A stretch of DNA of 64,000 bases from Dehalococcoidia bacterium UBA1222 (GTDB taxonomy: Bacteria; Chloroflexota; Dehalococcoidia; Dehalococcoidales; UBA1222). The notes under the pieces are model-generated. The model was not told where the DNA came from. It was given only the letters and a program-made list of their open reading frames with translations, and made no database searches. The position numbers and the translations under genes are program-made. This document shows, one piece after another, positions 43,138 to 52,065 of this stretch (its first letter is position 1; every line of letters begins with the position of its first letter). The stretch spans positions 62,771 through 126,770 of the forward strand of contig DBXC01000005.1 in NCBI GenBank assembly GCA_002309415.1, given 5' to 3'.

Positions 43138-44511
43138 ATGAGAAAACAGACCCGAACCATCTCCGGTGTTACTCCCGTTGCCGTCATGACGCGTCCTGGC
43201 GGTTGTCCGGGTAATTGCTCCTACTGTCCGGATTATGCCGATACTCCCAGGAGCTATACTCCTGAATCACCGGCCGTCATCCGCGCTATCAGTAAGCAGT
43301 TCGATATCAAAGAACAGGTGAAATTCCGAATTCAAACTTTGCAGGAGATGGGCCATCCCGCTGAAAAAGTCGAGATCATCATCATGGGCGGTACTTTTCT
43401 GGCTACCCCTCATGAGTATCAGTATCAGGTAGTAAAAGATTGTTTCGATGCTCTGAACGGTGTTGATTCCGCGACTTTGGAAGAAGCCCAGATACTCAAC
43501 CAGACCGCTGAGAAGCGTTGTGTGGCTCTGTGTCTTGAAACGAGGCCTGATTATTGTACCGAGAAGGAAGTTATCAGGATGGTTGAATTCGGGGCTACCA
43601 GAGTCGAATTAGGAGTCCAATTACTTGACGACGATGTTTATAAACTCGTTAACCGCGGACATGATGTCGCGGCTGTCGCTAAGGCCACTGAGCTCCTCAG
43701 ACGATACGGCATAAAAGTGTACTATCACTGGATGCCTGGTCTTCCTGGATCTAGCATCCAGAACGATCTCGAGAAATCAAAAATCCTTTTTGAGGATGAA
43801 CGTTTCAAGCCGGATGGGCTTAAGATCTATCCCACTATGGTCATCGAGAATACCGAGATCGAGAAGTGGTGGAGAGAGGGCAAATATAAGCCTTACTCCA
43901 ATGATGATATGGTCCATCTTATGGCCGATATCAAAGCTCTTGTTCCTCCTTACGTCAGGATCCCCAGAGTATTACGCGATATCCCTCCCAAATACATCGT
44001 AGGCGGGTTGAAAGATTCTGTAAGAGATAAGATCCATGGCATCATGCTGGCTAACGGTCAGGAGTGTCAGTGTATCCGCTGCCGTGAATACGGTCATCGT
44101 CAGAAGATCGGCTGGAAAGCTAAAGAGCCTTTCCTCGACCGCATCGATTACGATGCATCCGGCGGTAAGGAAATCTTCCTGCAGTACATCGATTCCAGCA
44201 ACACGCTTTTCGGTCTGCTCAGATTACGTATCGAGAAGAATCCTCCCGAGAATCTGAAAGACGATTGCGGTGCAGTTGCTCTTGTACGTGAATTACATAT
44301 CTTCGGTATTGAGCTTCCGCTGGGTGCCAAAGATGAGTCTTCTCCCCAGCATAAAGGTATGGGCAGGGCACTTCTCGAAGAAGCTGACCGGATCGCTCGT
44401 GACGAATTTGGTCTTCATACGATCGCTGTACTGAGTGGTGTAGGTACAAGACTGTACTATACCGAAAGCGGCTATCATTTTGATCGCGGATATATGGTCA
44501 AGAAGATCTGA
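43138..44511 (+). CDS. Elp3 tRNA uridine(34) acetyltransferase
   Basis: A 457-residue radical SAM/GNAT protein of the Elp3 family, which installs a carboxymethyl-type group at U34 of tRNA from acetyl-CoA. The radical SAM cysteines are C23-x3-C27-x2-C30 (GGCPGNCSYCP), preceded by the PVAVMTRP segment; a central zinc-site region (CQCIRCREYGH) and the C-terminal GNAT domain (KGMGRALLEEADRIA) follow. A lone Elp3 is normal for archaea and some bacteria such as Dehalococcoidia. Acetyl-CoA dependence ties tRNA modification to the organism's acetyl-CoA economy. Confidence 0.93.
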   Translation: MRKQTRTISGVTPVAVMTRPGGCPGNCSYCPDYADTPRSYTPESPAVIRAISKQFDIKEQVKFRIQTLQEMGHPAEKVEIIIMGGTFLATPHEYQYQVVKDCFDALNGVDSATLEEAQILNQTAEKRCVALCLETRPDYCTEKEVIRMVEFGATRVELGVQLLDDDVYKLVNRGHDVAAVAKATELLRRYGIKVYYHWMPGLPGSSIQNDLEKSKILFEDERFKPDGLKIYPTMVIENTEIEKWWREGKYKPYSNDDMVHLMADIKALVPPYVRIPRVLRDIPPKYIVGGLKDSVRDKIHGIMLANGQECQCIRCREYGHRQKIGWKAKEPFLDRIDYDASGGKEIFLQYIDSSNTLFGLLRLRIEKNPPENLKDDCGAVALVRELHIFGIELPLGAKDESSPQHKGMGRALLEEADRIARDEFGLHTIAVLSGVGTRLYYTESGYHFDRGYMVKKI

Positions 44512-44525
44512 TACGGAGGTGTCGG

Positions 44526-44927
44526 ATGTTTAATGATTACGTTGAGGGAACGCCTAAACGTCTGAAAACTGTCGTAAAGTCTAATGTCCTTGCAGTATCT
44601 GTAGCTCTTGAGGGTGCAATGGGATTGCCAGGTCAGGTGGTCATTGCTGAGAGATTCCCTGATCGTATCGATTTCATAGAGTTTTACGACTATGACAAGC
44701 TATTCAAGGTATTTCCATGGTTTGGCGAGGTCACTAACTGGCTAGGTGGTTGTGCTGATAACATCGATTCAGACTGGAAGTTCATCTATCTCGGATTTGG
44801 CAATAATCTCTTTCTTAGGAATGATGTCTACGATATGGCCAAAGACGATATCGATCCCGATGCTGAAGTCGGCTGGTTATACAATAACTGGTATCAGATC
44901 CTGACTAATCGATTCTTATCCAAGTGA
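44526..44927 (+). CDS. Hypothetical protein
   Basis: A 133-residue protein that I cannot assign. It is aromatic-rich and acidic in the second half (WFGEVTNWLGG, WLYNNWYQIL) without a signal peptide. GGAGGT precedes the ATG, 14 bases after elp3. Its last 34 bases overlap the convergent sfsA gene, which is unusual but both frames look real. Confidence 0.65.
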   Translation: MFNDYVEGTPKRLKTVVKSNVLAVSVALEGAMGLPGQVVIAERFPDRIDFIEFYDYDKLFKVFPWFGEVTNWLGGCADNIDSDWKFIYLGFGNNLFLRNDVYDMAKDDIDPDAEVGWLYNNWYQILTNRFLSK

Positions 44928-45577
44928 GCTTTTATTTCTAAAGAATCTGGTTCGACGTGACAGGGCAGGCTCCAGATCAGGACACCCTTACTCTTTGCTT
45001 CATCCATCGCGTCGGCGAACTCCGGATGCATCGTTCGGTGCCCTCTGACTTCCTCTACGCCGTCCATCTGGATGACGAATGCCAGAACAGCAGTATATCC
45101 TGCTTCTTTTGCTTTAATCAGTTCATGGAGGTGTTTCACGCCGCGGTCAGTGGGAGCATCAGGAAAGTATCCGATACCATCAATCTCAAGCGTGCATCCC
45201 TTTACTTCCATGAGATACTTCTCTTTGCCTTTTTCAAGATAGAAATCCAACCGTGAATCGCCGTAGGTGTATTCAGGAACGACCTTGGTGAATCCTTCTT
45301 GGGAGAGCCATTCTTTGAGCACTTTATTGGGTGCCTGACTGTCGATATTGAAGAGGACTCCGTTGGCTTTGCGGACTGCTATCAGATCATATCTGGTCTT
45401 TCTGCCCTGTGAATCAGGTTCCGTGAGATATACTTCAGCACCTTTTATGAGGAGTTCTTTACAGCGTCCGGTATTCTTGACGTGGACAGTCTCCACATGT
45501 CCGTTGACCATGACATGTGCGATGAATCGGTTGGGGCGGTCGATGAATTCCGCTTTGATGATATTGGGGTATCTCAC
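44894..45577 (-). CDS. sfsA: SfsA-family protein
   Basis: A 227-residue SfsA, a DNA-binding/nuclease-like family of uncertain role once linked to maltose metabolism. The FIDRPNRFIAHV start, HVKNTGRCKELL, DSRLDFYLE...YLMEVKGCTL and FPDAPTDRGVKHL blocks are characteristic. It starts with GTG 2 bases after the peroxiredoxin stop, indicating translational coupling. Confidence 0.92.
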   Translation of the reverse strand: MRYPNIIKAEFIDRPNRFIAHVMVNGHVETVHVKNTGRCKELLIKGAEVYLTEPDSQGRKTRYDLIAVRKANGVLFNIDSQAPNKVLKEWLSQEGFTKVVPEYTYGDSRLDFYLEKGKEKYLMEVKGCTLEIDGIGYFPDAPTDRGVKHLHELIKAKEAGYTAVLAFVIQMDGVEEVRGHRTMHPEFADAMDEAKSKGVLIWSLPCHVEPDSLEIKAHLDKNRLVRI

Positions 45578-45579
45578 TG

Positions 45580-46035
45580 TTATCCCAGTTCGGAGAGCAT
45601 CTGGCTTGGATTATCGGCGGCTTTAACGTTTCCGAAGGCCTTCACGATGATGCCTTTCTCATCGATGAGATAGGTAGATCGAACGATGCCCATGGTGATC
45701 TTGCCGTAATTGTTCTTTTCTTTCCAGACGTCGTATGCCTGAATTACTGTCTTTTCGGTATCGGACAAAAGAGTGAAGGGCAGTCCGTATTTCTCTTCGA
45801 ACTTTTTATGGGAAGCCACGCTGTCTTTGCTGACGCCTAGTACTACGGCATTTTTCTCTTCGAAATGAGGATAAAGCTCACCGAAGGAACAGGCCTGTTT
45901 TGTGCAGCCCGAAGTCATGTCTTTGGGATAGAAATAGAGGATCACTTTCTTGCCTTTGAATTCGGATAAAGAACGTTCCTTTCCATTCTGGTCGGGAAGT
46001 TTGAAGTCAGGTGCTTTGGTTCCTACTGGCAACAT
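45580..46035 (-). CDS. bcp: Thioredoxin-dependent peroxiredoxin (Bcp)
   Basis: A 151-residue peroxiredoxin of the BCP/PrxQ group. Peroxidatic C44 and resolving C49 are in DMTSGCTKQACSF, with the PDFKLPDQNGKERSLSEFKGK start. It reduces peroxides using thioredoxin, for which the gene at 23575 is a candidate partner. GGAGG supports the ATG at 46035. Confidence 0.95.
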   Translation of the reverse strand: MLPVGTKAPDFKLPDQNGKERSLSEFKGKKVILYFYPKDMTSGCTKQACSFGELYPHFEEKNAVVLGVSKDSVASHKKFEEKYGLPFTLLSDTEKTVIQAYDVWKEKNNYGKITMGIVRSTYLIDEKGIIVKAFGNVKAADNPSQMLSELG

Positions 46036-46153
46036 AAATGTATCCTCCGTTCTTGTTGGGATCATCGTTATTTTAGCTCATCTGTTACTGTTTGAAGAAC
46101 AGATTTTGATGTTTCTCTTCATTGTTCGATAATTAAATATAGAGGACATGCTT

Positions 46154-46783
46154 ATGAATACTGATGAATCTTTCATCCGGTTAGAGAAAGAAAACGATTA
46201 TCGTGAAGTTGAAAACCTGATCCGTGAATCCTTCTGGAATGTGTATCGTCCAGGCTGCTCTGAACACTATGTGATACATGTTCTGCGTGACGATCCAGCT
46301 TTTGTGCCGGAACTGGACTTCGTCATGGAGAAAGACGGCGTTATCATCGGGCAGAATATGTTCATGAGGACTCATATCGATCGTGATGACGGAGGAAAGC
46401 TCGATGTCCTCACTATGGGACCGATCTGCATCACGCCCGAACTCAAGCGCAAAGGATACGGGAAAAAACTGCTGGATTATTCATTGGCAAAAGCGGCAGA
46501 GATGGGATTCGGTGCTGTGTTGTTTGAAGGGAATATCGACTTTTACGGAAAGAGCGGATTTGATGTGGCGAGGAAGTTCGGTATCAGGTATCATGACCTG
46601 CCTGAAGGAGCAGACGACTCTTTTTTCCTATGCATCGAATTGAAAAAAGGATATCTGGACGGAATCACCGGGGTCTATCAGACACCGAAAGGTTATTACG
46701 TAGAAGATGCTGATGTTGAGGAATTCGATAAGGGTTTTCCTCCAAAGAAAAAAGAAAAGCTTCCGGGACAGATCTTTTCATAA
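46154..46783 (+). CDS. GNAT-family acetyltransferase
   Basis: A 209-residue acetyltransferase with the FVMEKDGVIIGQNMF strand, LTMGPICITPELKRKGYGKKLL acetyl-CoA motif and VLFEGNIDFYGKSGFDVARKFG. It resembles YhbS-like enzymes; substrate unknown. The ATG at 46154 has AGAGGA at better spacing than the ATG at 46148. Confidence 0.87.
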   Translation: MNTDESFIRLEKENDYREVENLIRESFWNVYRPGCSEHYVIHVLRDDPAFVPELDFVMEKDGVIIGQNMFMRTHIDRDDGGKLDVLTMGPICITPELKRKGYGKKLLDYSLAKAAEMGFGAVLFEGNIDFYGKSGFDVARKFGIRYHDLPEGADDSFFLCIELKKGYLDGITGVYQTPKGYYVEDADVEEFDKGFPPKKKEKLPGQIFS

Positions 46784-46874
46784 ATTGAAACTATTTATCT
46801 TGAAATAGTTTTTTAATAAGTGCAAGTTATATTGAAAATACGCTGTTTGTGCTTAAAAGAGCATTAATCGATGG

Positions 46875-46880
46875 TATACT
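46875..46880 (+). promoter_or_regulatory. Putative -10 of the RecQ-like island
   Basis: TATACT lies 126 bases upstream of the large helicase gene in an AT-rich gap (46784-47006). The -35 region is weak. Confidence 0.3.
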
Positions 46881-47006
46881 AAAAGTACTATTCATTGTCA
46901 TAACGTATTTTTGCTTGATTTAAATCTTAATACAGGTCTAAATAAGAGATATTAGCAGGAAAGTATACAATTCATTTTTCATAGGGACATGTTGGGGTAT
47001 TAATTC

Positions 47007-50000
47007 ATGCTTGAGTTCATGGAACAATGTAATCAGGGTGACTTATATGAACGTGCAATTGATTGCGAAAGAGCAATCAACAATAAAAACCCGATTACCA
47101 ACATGGCTGTTTTTCTTGAAAACCTCTTCAAATTAATCTACTTAGATCTTTTTAAAAGTGACGATATAGATGCAGTCCAGTACAAGGATTTTTCTGAAAT
47201 ATTGCAGAATTCTATTTTTATAAGTTATTTGAAGAAAACCTACTGTATATCCAACGTCGATATAAATATTGTTAACACAAAAATTAGGACGGATAGTAAC
47301 AATCTAAAGCATAAGCCTAAAGCTCCAAAGGTTTCTAAATTTCAGATAAAAGAAAGCTTTCATTGTTTGTATAACATTGCTGCGTCTTATTATTCAGTGA
47401 AAACGGGTGAAAAGAAACCACAGTGGGATGATGACGAATACAATAAAATGGTCGATAAATATGGTGACAGAAGCAAGATAATCGCTGAAATTGAGCTATT
47501 AAAAAATGCATTAGATAAAAGTGAAACCGAGAAATTTGAATATCTTAAGAAGTACGAAGATGCAAAGACAGCGAGGGATGATGCTATTAGAGATAGTATT
47601 TCGCCCGAAATACTGCTTGAGTATCAATCTAAAGACGACTCTTTACGTGAAGAGATTGCGAATAAAGATCGAGAAATACTGATTCTTTCTCAAAAAGAGC
47701 GATGGAATAACGAACAACTCGAAAATATCTTGAATGAAATAAATGTTCTAAGGACGTCTGCAATAGTTGAAAATGAAGAGAAAAAACAACAATTAGATCA
47801 ATTAAATGTACAGTTTAATGCTATAAAAAAGGATGCTGATAGTTTACGTAAGCAAAACTTAAAACTGTTAGAACAGATTGAAATCCTAAATAAACAACAA
47901 ACAGAATTAAATAATCAGATGATGATATTGGGTTCAACATCATCAAATCAAAACATCATTGAATTGGCAAATGATGAAGTTAAAAAGGCAAAGCGAAACA
48001 AAAACTTAGCTATTAAAAAATATAATAAAATTAAGCAACAGTTACTCATTAATGAGAAATACATATATGAACCAGATGATGAACTTGCCTATGCAAATAA
48101 ATCATATCTAGATTATGTATTTGAACAGGATAATTCAGACAATAATTTAATACCGAACTGCCCATACTGTGGTGAGAAATTAATACCCAAACCCCCAGCA
48201 CGAGAGGGATACAGTTATTATTGGACCTGTACTGATCCAAACAATACGCATTCAAAGTATAATCGGTCTGCAGGTTCCGAAGATTTACCTATTCTTTTAA
48301 AAGAACTGAAAAAAAGAAACAGGAAGATAACGATACAAAGTCGTGATAACCAAAGATTACATGGATTTAATCAACATTATCAATTAAATCGACATGACAA
48401 TCGTTCGCAAATACACTTGTTTCAATCTATTGCGGTTCCTGGTGAATTGTTCCCATCAAGACTTAAACTAGAATTAGATCATTTTTCAAGATTTAGTTTA
48501 AAAAGCACTTTGCCCAGAAGAGAAGTACCTGTCCACATTCGCTTGTTGTATTCACTTGGACTTCGTCTTCTAAACAGAGGTACTGTGCTACCTTCGAATA
48601 AGATCACAGAGACGGTGTTAGAAAAACGGTTTAACAACAAATCTATTGGTTCAATTGGATGTTTAAATAAGAATGGGGTTGGGCCGGAATGTTTTCATCC
48701 AGTTACGATGGATGAAAAATTTTTAGTTGCTTGTAAGTTATCACATCAAATATCCATTGCGATTATGAAGGGGTTAGAACAAGGATACTTCGGAAATCAG
48801 GCAAATCTTATAATCCACTCATCAACAGATATGTTTTCAAATGCAGAATGGGCATTAATCCTGTCAACTGCTGTGACAGAGGTATATGACATTATTCATA
48901 ATTATGCAATTATTTATAATGAAAAAATTCAAATTGATTTGTTTAACCCAGATTCATCGGACGTTATCCTTTGTTTTGATGATAAAAAGGATATCGAGAA
49001 TAGCAGTCTCATAATTAGTGATTTTTATGATGATATCAATTTCCTATGTGATTACGAGGATTTTGATTTACAAGATAAGCCACTAAATCCTGACTATAGT
49101 GCGTTATCATTCTTCTTAGATTATGTGTTCTTTTATCCTGATTTTAGAGAAGGCCAATTTGAGGCTATTTCTAATATATTGTTGAGAAACAATTCAATAG
49201 TTTTATTACCAACTGGGGCGGGAAAATCACTTATTTATCAGTTAGCCAGTTTCATTGTTCCAGGAATAATTGTGGTTATTTCTCCATTAGTTTCTTTGAT
49301 GGATGATCAGGTCTTTAATTTAAGTTATAAATTCGGAATTACTGGGGCAATTCAGTTCCATTCAGCAAACTCCCCCGAGGAAAAACAAATACAAGAACAT
49401 AATAAGTTGTTATTGCAGCAAAACGTTCCAGCGCTTATTTATTGTTCCCCCGAAAGATTGCATATTCCTGCTTTCATTGATGACATTTCAGTGCTTATGA
49501 AGAGAAACAATGTGTATGCAGTTGCTATTGATGAGGCTCATTGTGTATCAGAGTGGGGTCACGAATTTAGATCTGCATATCTTAATATTGGTAATACCGT
49601 CAAAAGCCTTTTTAAAAATAGTGGTGATATTGTTCCTGTTATCGTTGCACTTACAGGCACAGCATCCGATGCTGTTCTGAATGATGTCCGTAGGGAGTTA
49701 CGTTTCACAGACACAGATGTATTAATTCAACCAGATTCATTTGATCGTAAAGAGTTACGGTTTTCTCTAGTCAAATGTCCTGCAGAAGAAAAGATATATC
49801 AAACGGAATTATTGATTAAAGACTACATACCGCAAAAATTTGGGCTTACCTATTATGATTTCATTAGACGATCCCCAGGTGAAACAAATTCGGGCATTAT
49901 TTTTACTCCGTATGCCATAAGTGAGTCAAACTATTCTGCTCAAAGAATGGCTGCTTTAATTTCATGTTCCATGCAGGAATTGGGGCTTGGTTGTTACTTT

Positions 50001-51392
50001 TCAAATACACCAGCTCTTTTTGATAAAAAAACATGGGCAATGATTAAAAAAAACAATGCAAACAGATTTAAGAGAGACGAACTAAATATCCTTGTTGCAA
50101 CCAATGCATTTGGAATGGGAATTGATAAACCCAACATTCGTTTCATTATTCATGATGGATTACCCGTTTCAATAGAACAGTATTATCAAGAGGCTGGAAG
50201 GGCCGGGAGAGATGGAAAGCATTCTGAATGTGTTCTTCTTTTTTCTGATGAATTATCTGATGAAAATGAAAAGTTATTAGGTGCAAATCTAACATGGGAT
50301 GATTTTCAAAGAGCATATCAATTGTCTTCACATTTTAACCATTCGTCAGTTGACGATATAAGTGCACAATTATGGTTTCACTATCAAACCTTTAGTGGTT
50401 TAGATCGCGATTATGCAGTAATTAATAAAACGATAAAGGAATTGTATGGTCATTCATGTGGGGAAGTTATTAGTAAGCCGGTTGAGAGAAAAAACGAAGA
50501 TCAAGTTATAAAAGCAGTTGTTCGTTTGATGAATCTGGGCGTGATACTTGGTTATTCGTATGATTACAATGGAACTCTTGAGATCACTGTTGGTAATTTA
50601 GATAAAGAGAGTGTTGTTAATGCTTTTAGTTCGTATCTGCAAAATGACAATAAAGATGTAAAAGATTATTACTTGAATAAGATCAGATCTTTAGACGCTG
50701 ATGATGCTACTTTTGTTGAAAATTCTGCCAACGTCCTTATTGAGTATATATATGAAGTTATTGAACAGGGGCGTAGAAGATCTATGAGTGAGATGTATTA
50801 TTTGGCAAAAGAAGCAAGTGCTAAATGTGGTGATGAACAGGATGCGTTTATCCGAAATACCATTGTAAGTTATTTCTCATATTCCGGTGTTAACAGAGAT
50901 GAATTGAAGGCAATTTCTACTGGTGAAAACGCTGGCTTGAGTGACATCATACCTTTTTGGAATTTATATCCAAATCAAGACTATTGTGATTCGAAAAAAG
51001 CAAATACCATCTATATACGTGCGGGTCGTCTTTTGGAATCTAAACCGGATCATCCAGGACTTCTTCTCACACAAGCGGTAGCGAAAATACTATCGTCCCA
51101 TATGGTAGATAGTGGTGCTAAATCAAATATCATTGCAGCTATTAGTTATGCAAGGTCGAGATATTCGGTACCAATTGATAATGTGATATCGCCTTACTTT
51201 GCAGTTTTAAATCTAGTGTTAAGTGTAGATTTAACTGCTTTTGATGAACTTGTGTCCAATACGCATAATCTACTTGATTATTCCAAAACGTCATTACTGT
51301 CATTACTGGCTAGTTCAGAATACATTGATGATAACTATCGATCATATATTCTTCTTTCATACATACATGAAGTCATAGAAAAGATGGAGTAA
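47007..51392 (+). CDS. RecQ-family helicase with N-terminal coiled-coil extension
   Basis: A 1461-residue protein. Residues 1-140 form a helical domain that may be DUF4145-like. Residues about 155-350 are a long charged coiled coil. A Cys motif (C385-x2-C388, then a third Cys in YYWTC) looks like a zinc finger. The C-terminal half is a complete RecQ-type SF2 helicase: motif 0 DFREGQFEAI, Walker A LLPTGAGKS (K740), DEAH at 842-845 (DEAHCVSEWGHEF), ALTGTASD, and motifs V/VI (TNAFGMGIDKPN, QEAGRAGRDG). Ordinary RecQ is about half this size. The gene is strikingly AT-rich (11 of 60 GC at 48001-48060; 29 of 60 in ilvE at 52681-52740), suggesting transfer. It is paired with the next gene; a defence or DNA-processing role is inferred. 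Confidence 0.85.
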   Translation: MLEFMEQCNQGDLYERAIDCERAINNKNPITNMAVFLENLFKLIYLDLFKSDDIDAVQYKDFSEILQNSIFISYLKKTYCISNVDINIVNTKIRTDSNNLKHKPKAPKVSKFQIKESFHCLYNIAASYYSVKTGEKKPQWDDDEYNKMVDKYGDRSKIIAEIELLKNALDKSETEKFEYLKKYEDAKTARDDAIRDSISPEILLEYQSKDDSLREEIANKDREILILSQKERWNNEQLENILNEINVLRTSAIVENEEKKQQLDQLNVQFNAIKKDADSLRKQNLKLLEQIEILNKQQTELNNQMMILGSTSSNQNIIELANDEVKKAKRNKNLAIKKYNKIKQQLLINEKYIYEPDDELAYANKSYLDYVFEQDNSDNNLIPNCPYCGEKLIPKPPAREGYSYYWTCTDPNNTHSKYNRSAGSEDLPILLKELKKRNRKITIQSRDNQRLHGFNQHYQLNRHDNRSQIHLFQSIAVPGELFPSRLKLELDHFSRFSLKSTLPRREVPVHIRLLYSLGLRLLNRGTVLPSNKITETVLEKRFNNKSIGSIGCLNKNGVGPECFHPVTMDEKFLVACKLSHQISIAIMKGLEQGYFGNQANLIIHSSTDMFSNAEWALILSTAVTEVYDIIHNYAIIYNEKIQIDLFNPDSSDVILCFDDKKDIENSSLIISDFYDDINFLCDYEDFDLQDKPLNPDYSALSFFLDYVFFYPDFREGQFEAISNILLRNNSIVLLPTGAGKSLIYQLASFIVPGIIVVISPLVSLMDDQVFNLSYKFGITGAIQFHSANSPEEKQIQEHNKLLLQQNVPALIYCSPERLHIPAFIDDISVLMKRNNVYAVAIDEAHCVSEWGHEFRSAYLNIGNTVKSLFKNSGDIVPVIVALTGTASDAVLNDVRRELRFTDTDVLIQPDSFDRKELRFSLVKCPAEEKIYQTELLIKDYIPQKFGLTYYDFIRRSPGETNSGIIFTPYAISESNYSAQRMAALISCSMQELGLGCYFSNTPALFDKKTWAMIKKNNANRFKRDELNILVATNAFGMGIDKPNIRFIIHDGLPVSIEQYYQEAGRAGRDGKHSECVLLFSDELSDENEKLLGANLTWDDFQRAYQLSSHFNHSSVDDISAQLWFHYQTFSGLDRDYAVINKTIKELYGHSCGEVISKPVERKNEDQVIKAVVRLMNLGVILGYSYDYNGTLEITVGNLDKESVVNAFSSYLQNDNKDVKDYYLNKIRSLDADDATFVENSANVLIEYIYEVIEQGRRRSMSEMYYLAKEASAKCGDEQDAFIRNTIVSYFSYSGVNRDELKAISTGENAGLSDIIPFWNLYPNQDYCDSKKANTIYIRAGRLLESKPDHPGLLLTQAVAKILSSHMVDSGAKSNIIAAISYARSRYSVPIDNVISPYFAVLNLVLSVDLTAFDELVSNTHNLLDYSKTSLLSLLASSEYIDDNYRSYILLSYIHEVIEKME

Positions 51393-51402
51393 AGGAGTTA
51401 CG

Positions 51403-51981
51403 ATGAACATTGAGGATGCAGAAAAGATTATTAATCAGAAAATAACCAATATAAGTCAGGCTACTGATAGATTTAATACGCAGTACGAAATGCTCGAGGA
51501 AAGTGGAAGGGCCTTCAATGAGTATTTGAGTACGATTGAAAAAATAGTTAGTTCTTTGGATTTAGACTTAAACACTACTCAAGTGTCTATTAAATCCTTA
51601 CAACAAGAAGTCGATGAGATCAGTGAGACTTATTCTGGCCTGATGTCTGATTTTGAGCAGAAGTCCAAGGATTTGATTGCATGTGAACAATCAGCATTTG
51701 CACACTGTGAAAAAGAAATACAACAGTGTATTTGGGATATTAAAGAGGTCAATGCTGCAAGTGTTCAAAAGATTTTAACTACAAATGAGATATGGCAGAA
51801 GACTATAAGTGACGATATGGATAAATTAAAAAAGAGTGCAGATGATATTGAACGTCAAATGACTGTCAATAAAAAGTCTATTTCCAGTGTAAAGGGTATT
51901 GCTATTACATGTTTAATCTTTTCTGTTCTAAGTCTAATTGGTGTATTAGTTCCTTTGGTATTGAGATTACTAGAATTATAG
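51403..51981 (+). CDS. Coiled-coil protein with C-terminal membrane anchor
   Basis: A 192-residue protein, almost entirely helical coiled coil (residues 1-160), ending in one membrane helix (GIAITCLIFSVLSLIGVLVPLVLRLL). It has no recognised catalytic motif. AAAGGAG precedes the ATG, 10 bases after the helicase stop, and it shares the same low GC, so the two form one module. The topology would place the coiled coil in the cytoplasm, perhaps as a membrane-tethered sensor or effector partner of the helicase; this is inference. Confidence 0.75.
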   Translation: MNIEDAEKIINQKITNISQATDRFNTQYEMLEESGRAFNEYLSTIEKIVSSLDLDLNTTQVSIKSLQQEVDEISETYSGLMSDFEQKSKDLIACEQSAFAHCEKEIQQCIWDIKEVNAASVQKILTTNEIWQKTISDDMDKLKKSADDIERQMTVNKKSISSVKGIAITCLIFSVLSLIGVLVPLVLRLLEL

Positions 51982-52003
51982 GAATGTGCCTGGGATTATT
52001 TTG

Positions 52004-52033
52004 TTGAAAAATACGTTTTTACGCGACTATAAT
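52004..52033 (+). promoter_or_regulatory. Promoter of ilvE
   Basis: TTGAAA (52004-52009) and TATAAT (52028-52033) with an 18-base spacer, 32 bases before the ATG. CGGAG is the ribosome binding site. Confidence 0.65.
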
Positions 52034-52065
52034 CTCATTTACAAATTTAGCACGGAGTTACTGAA

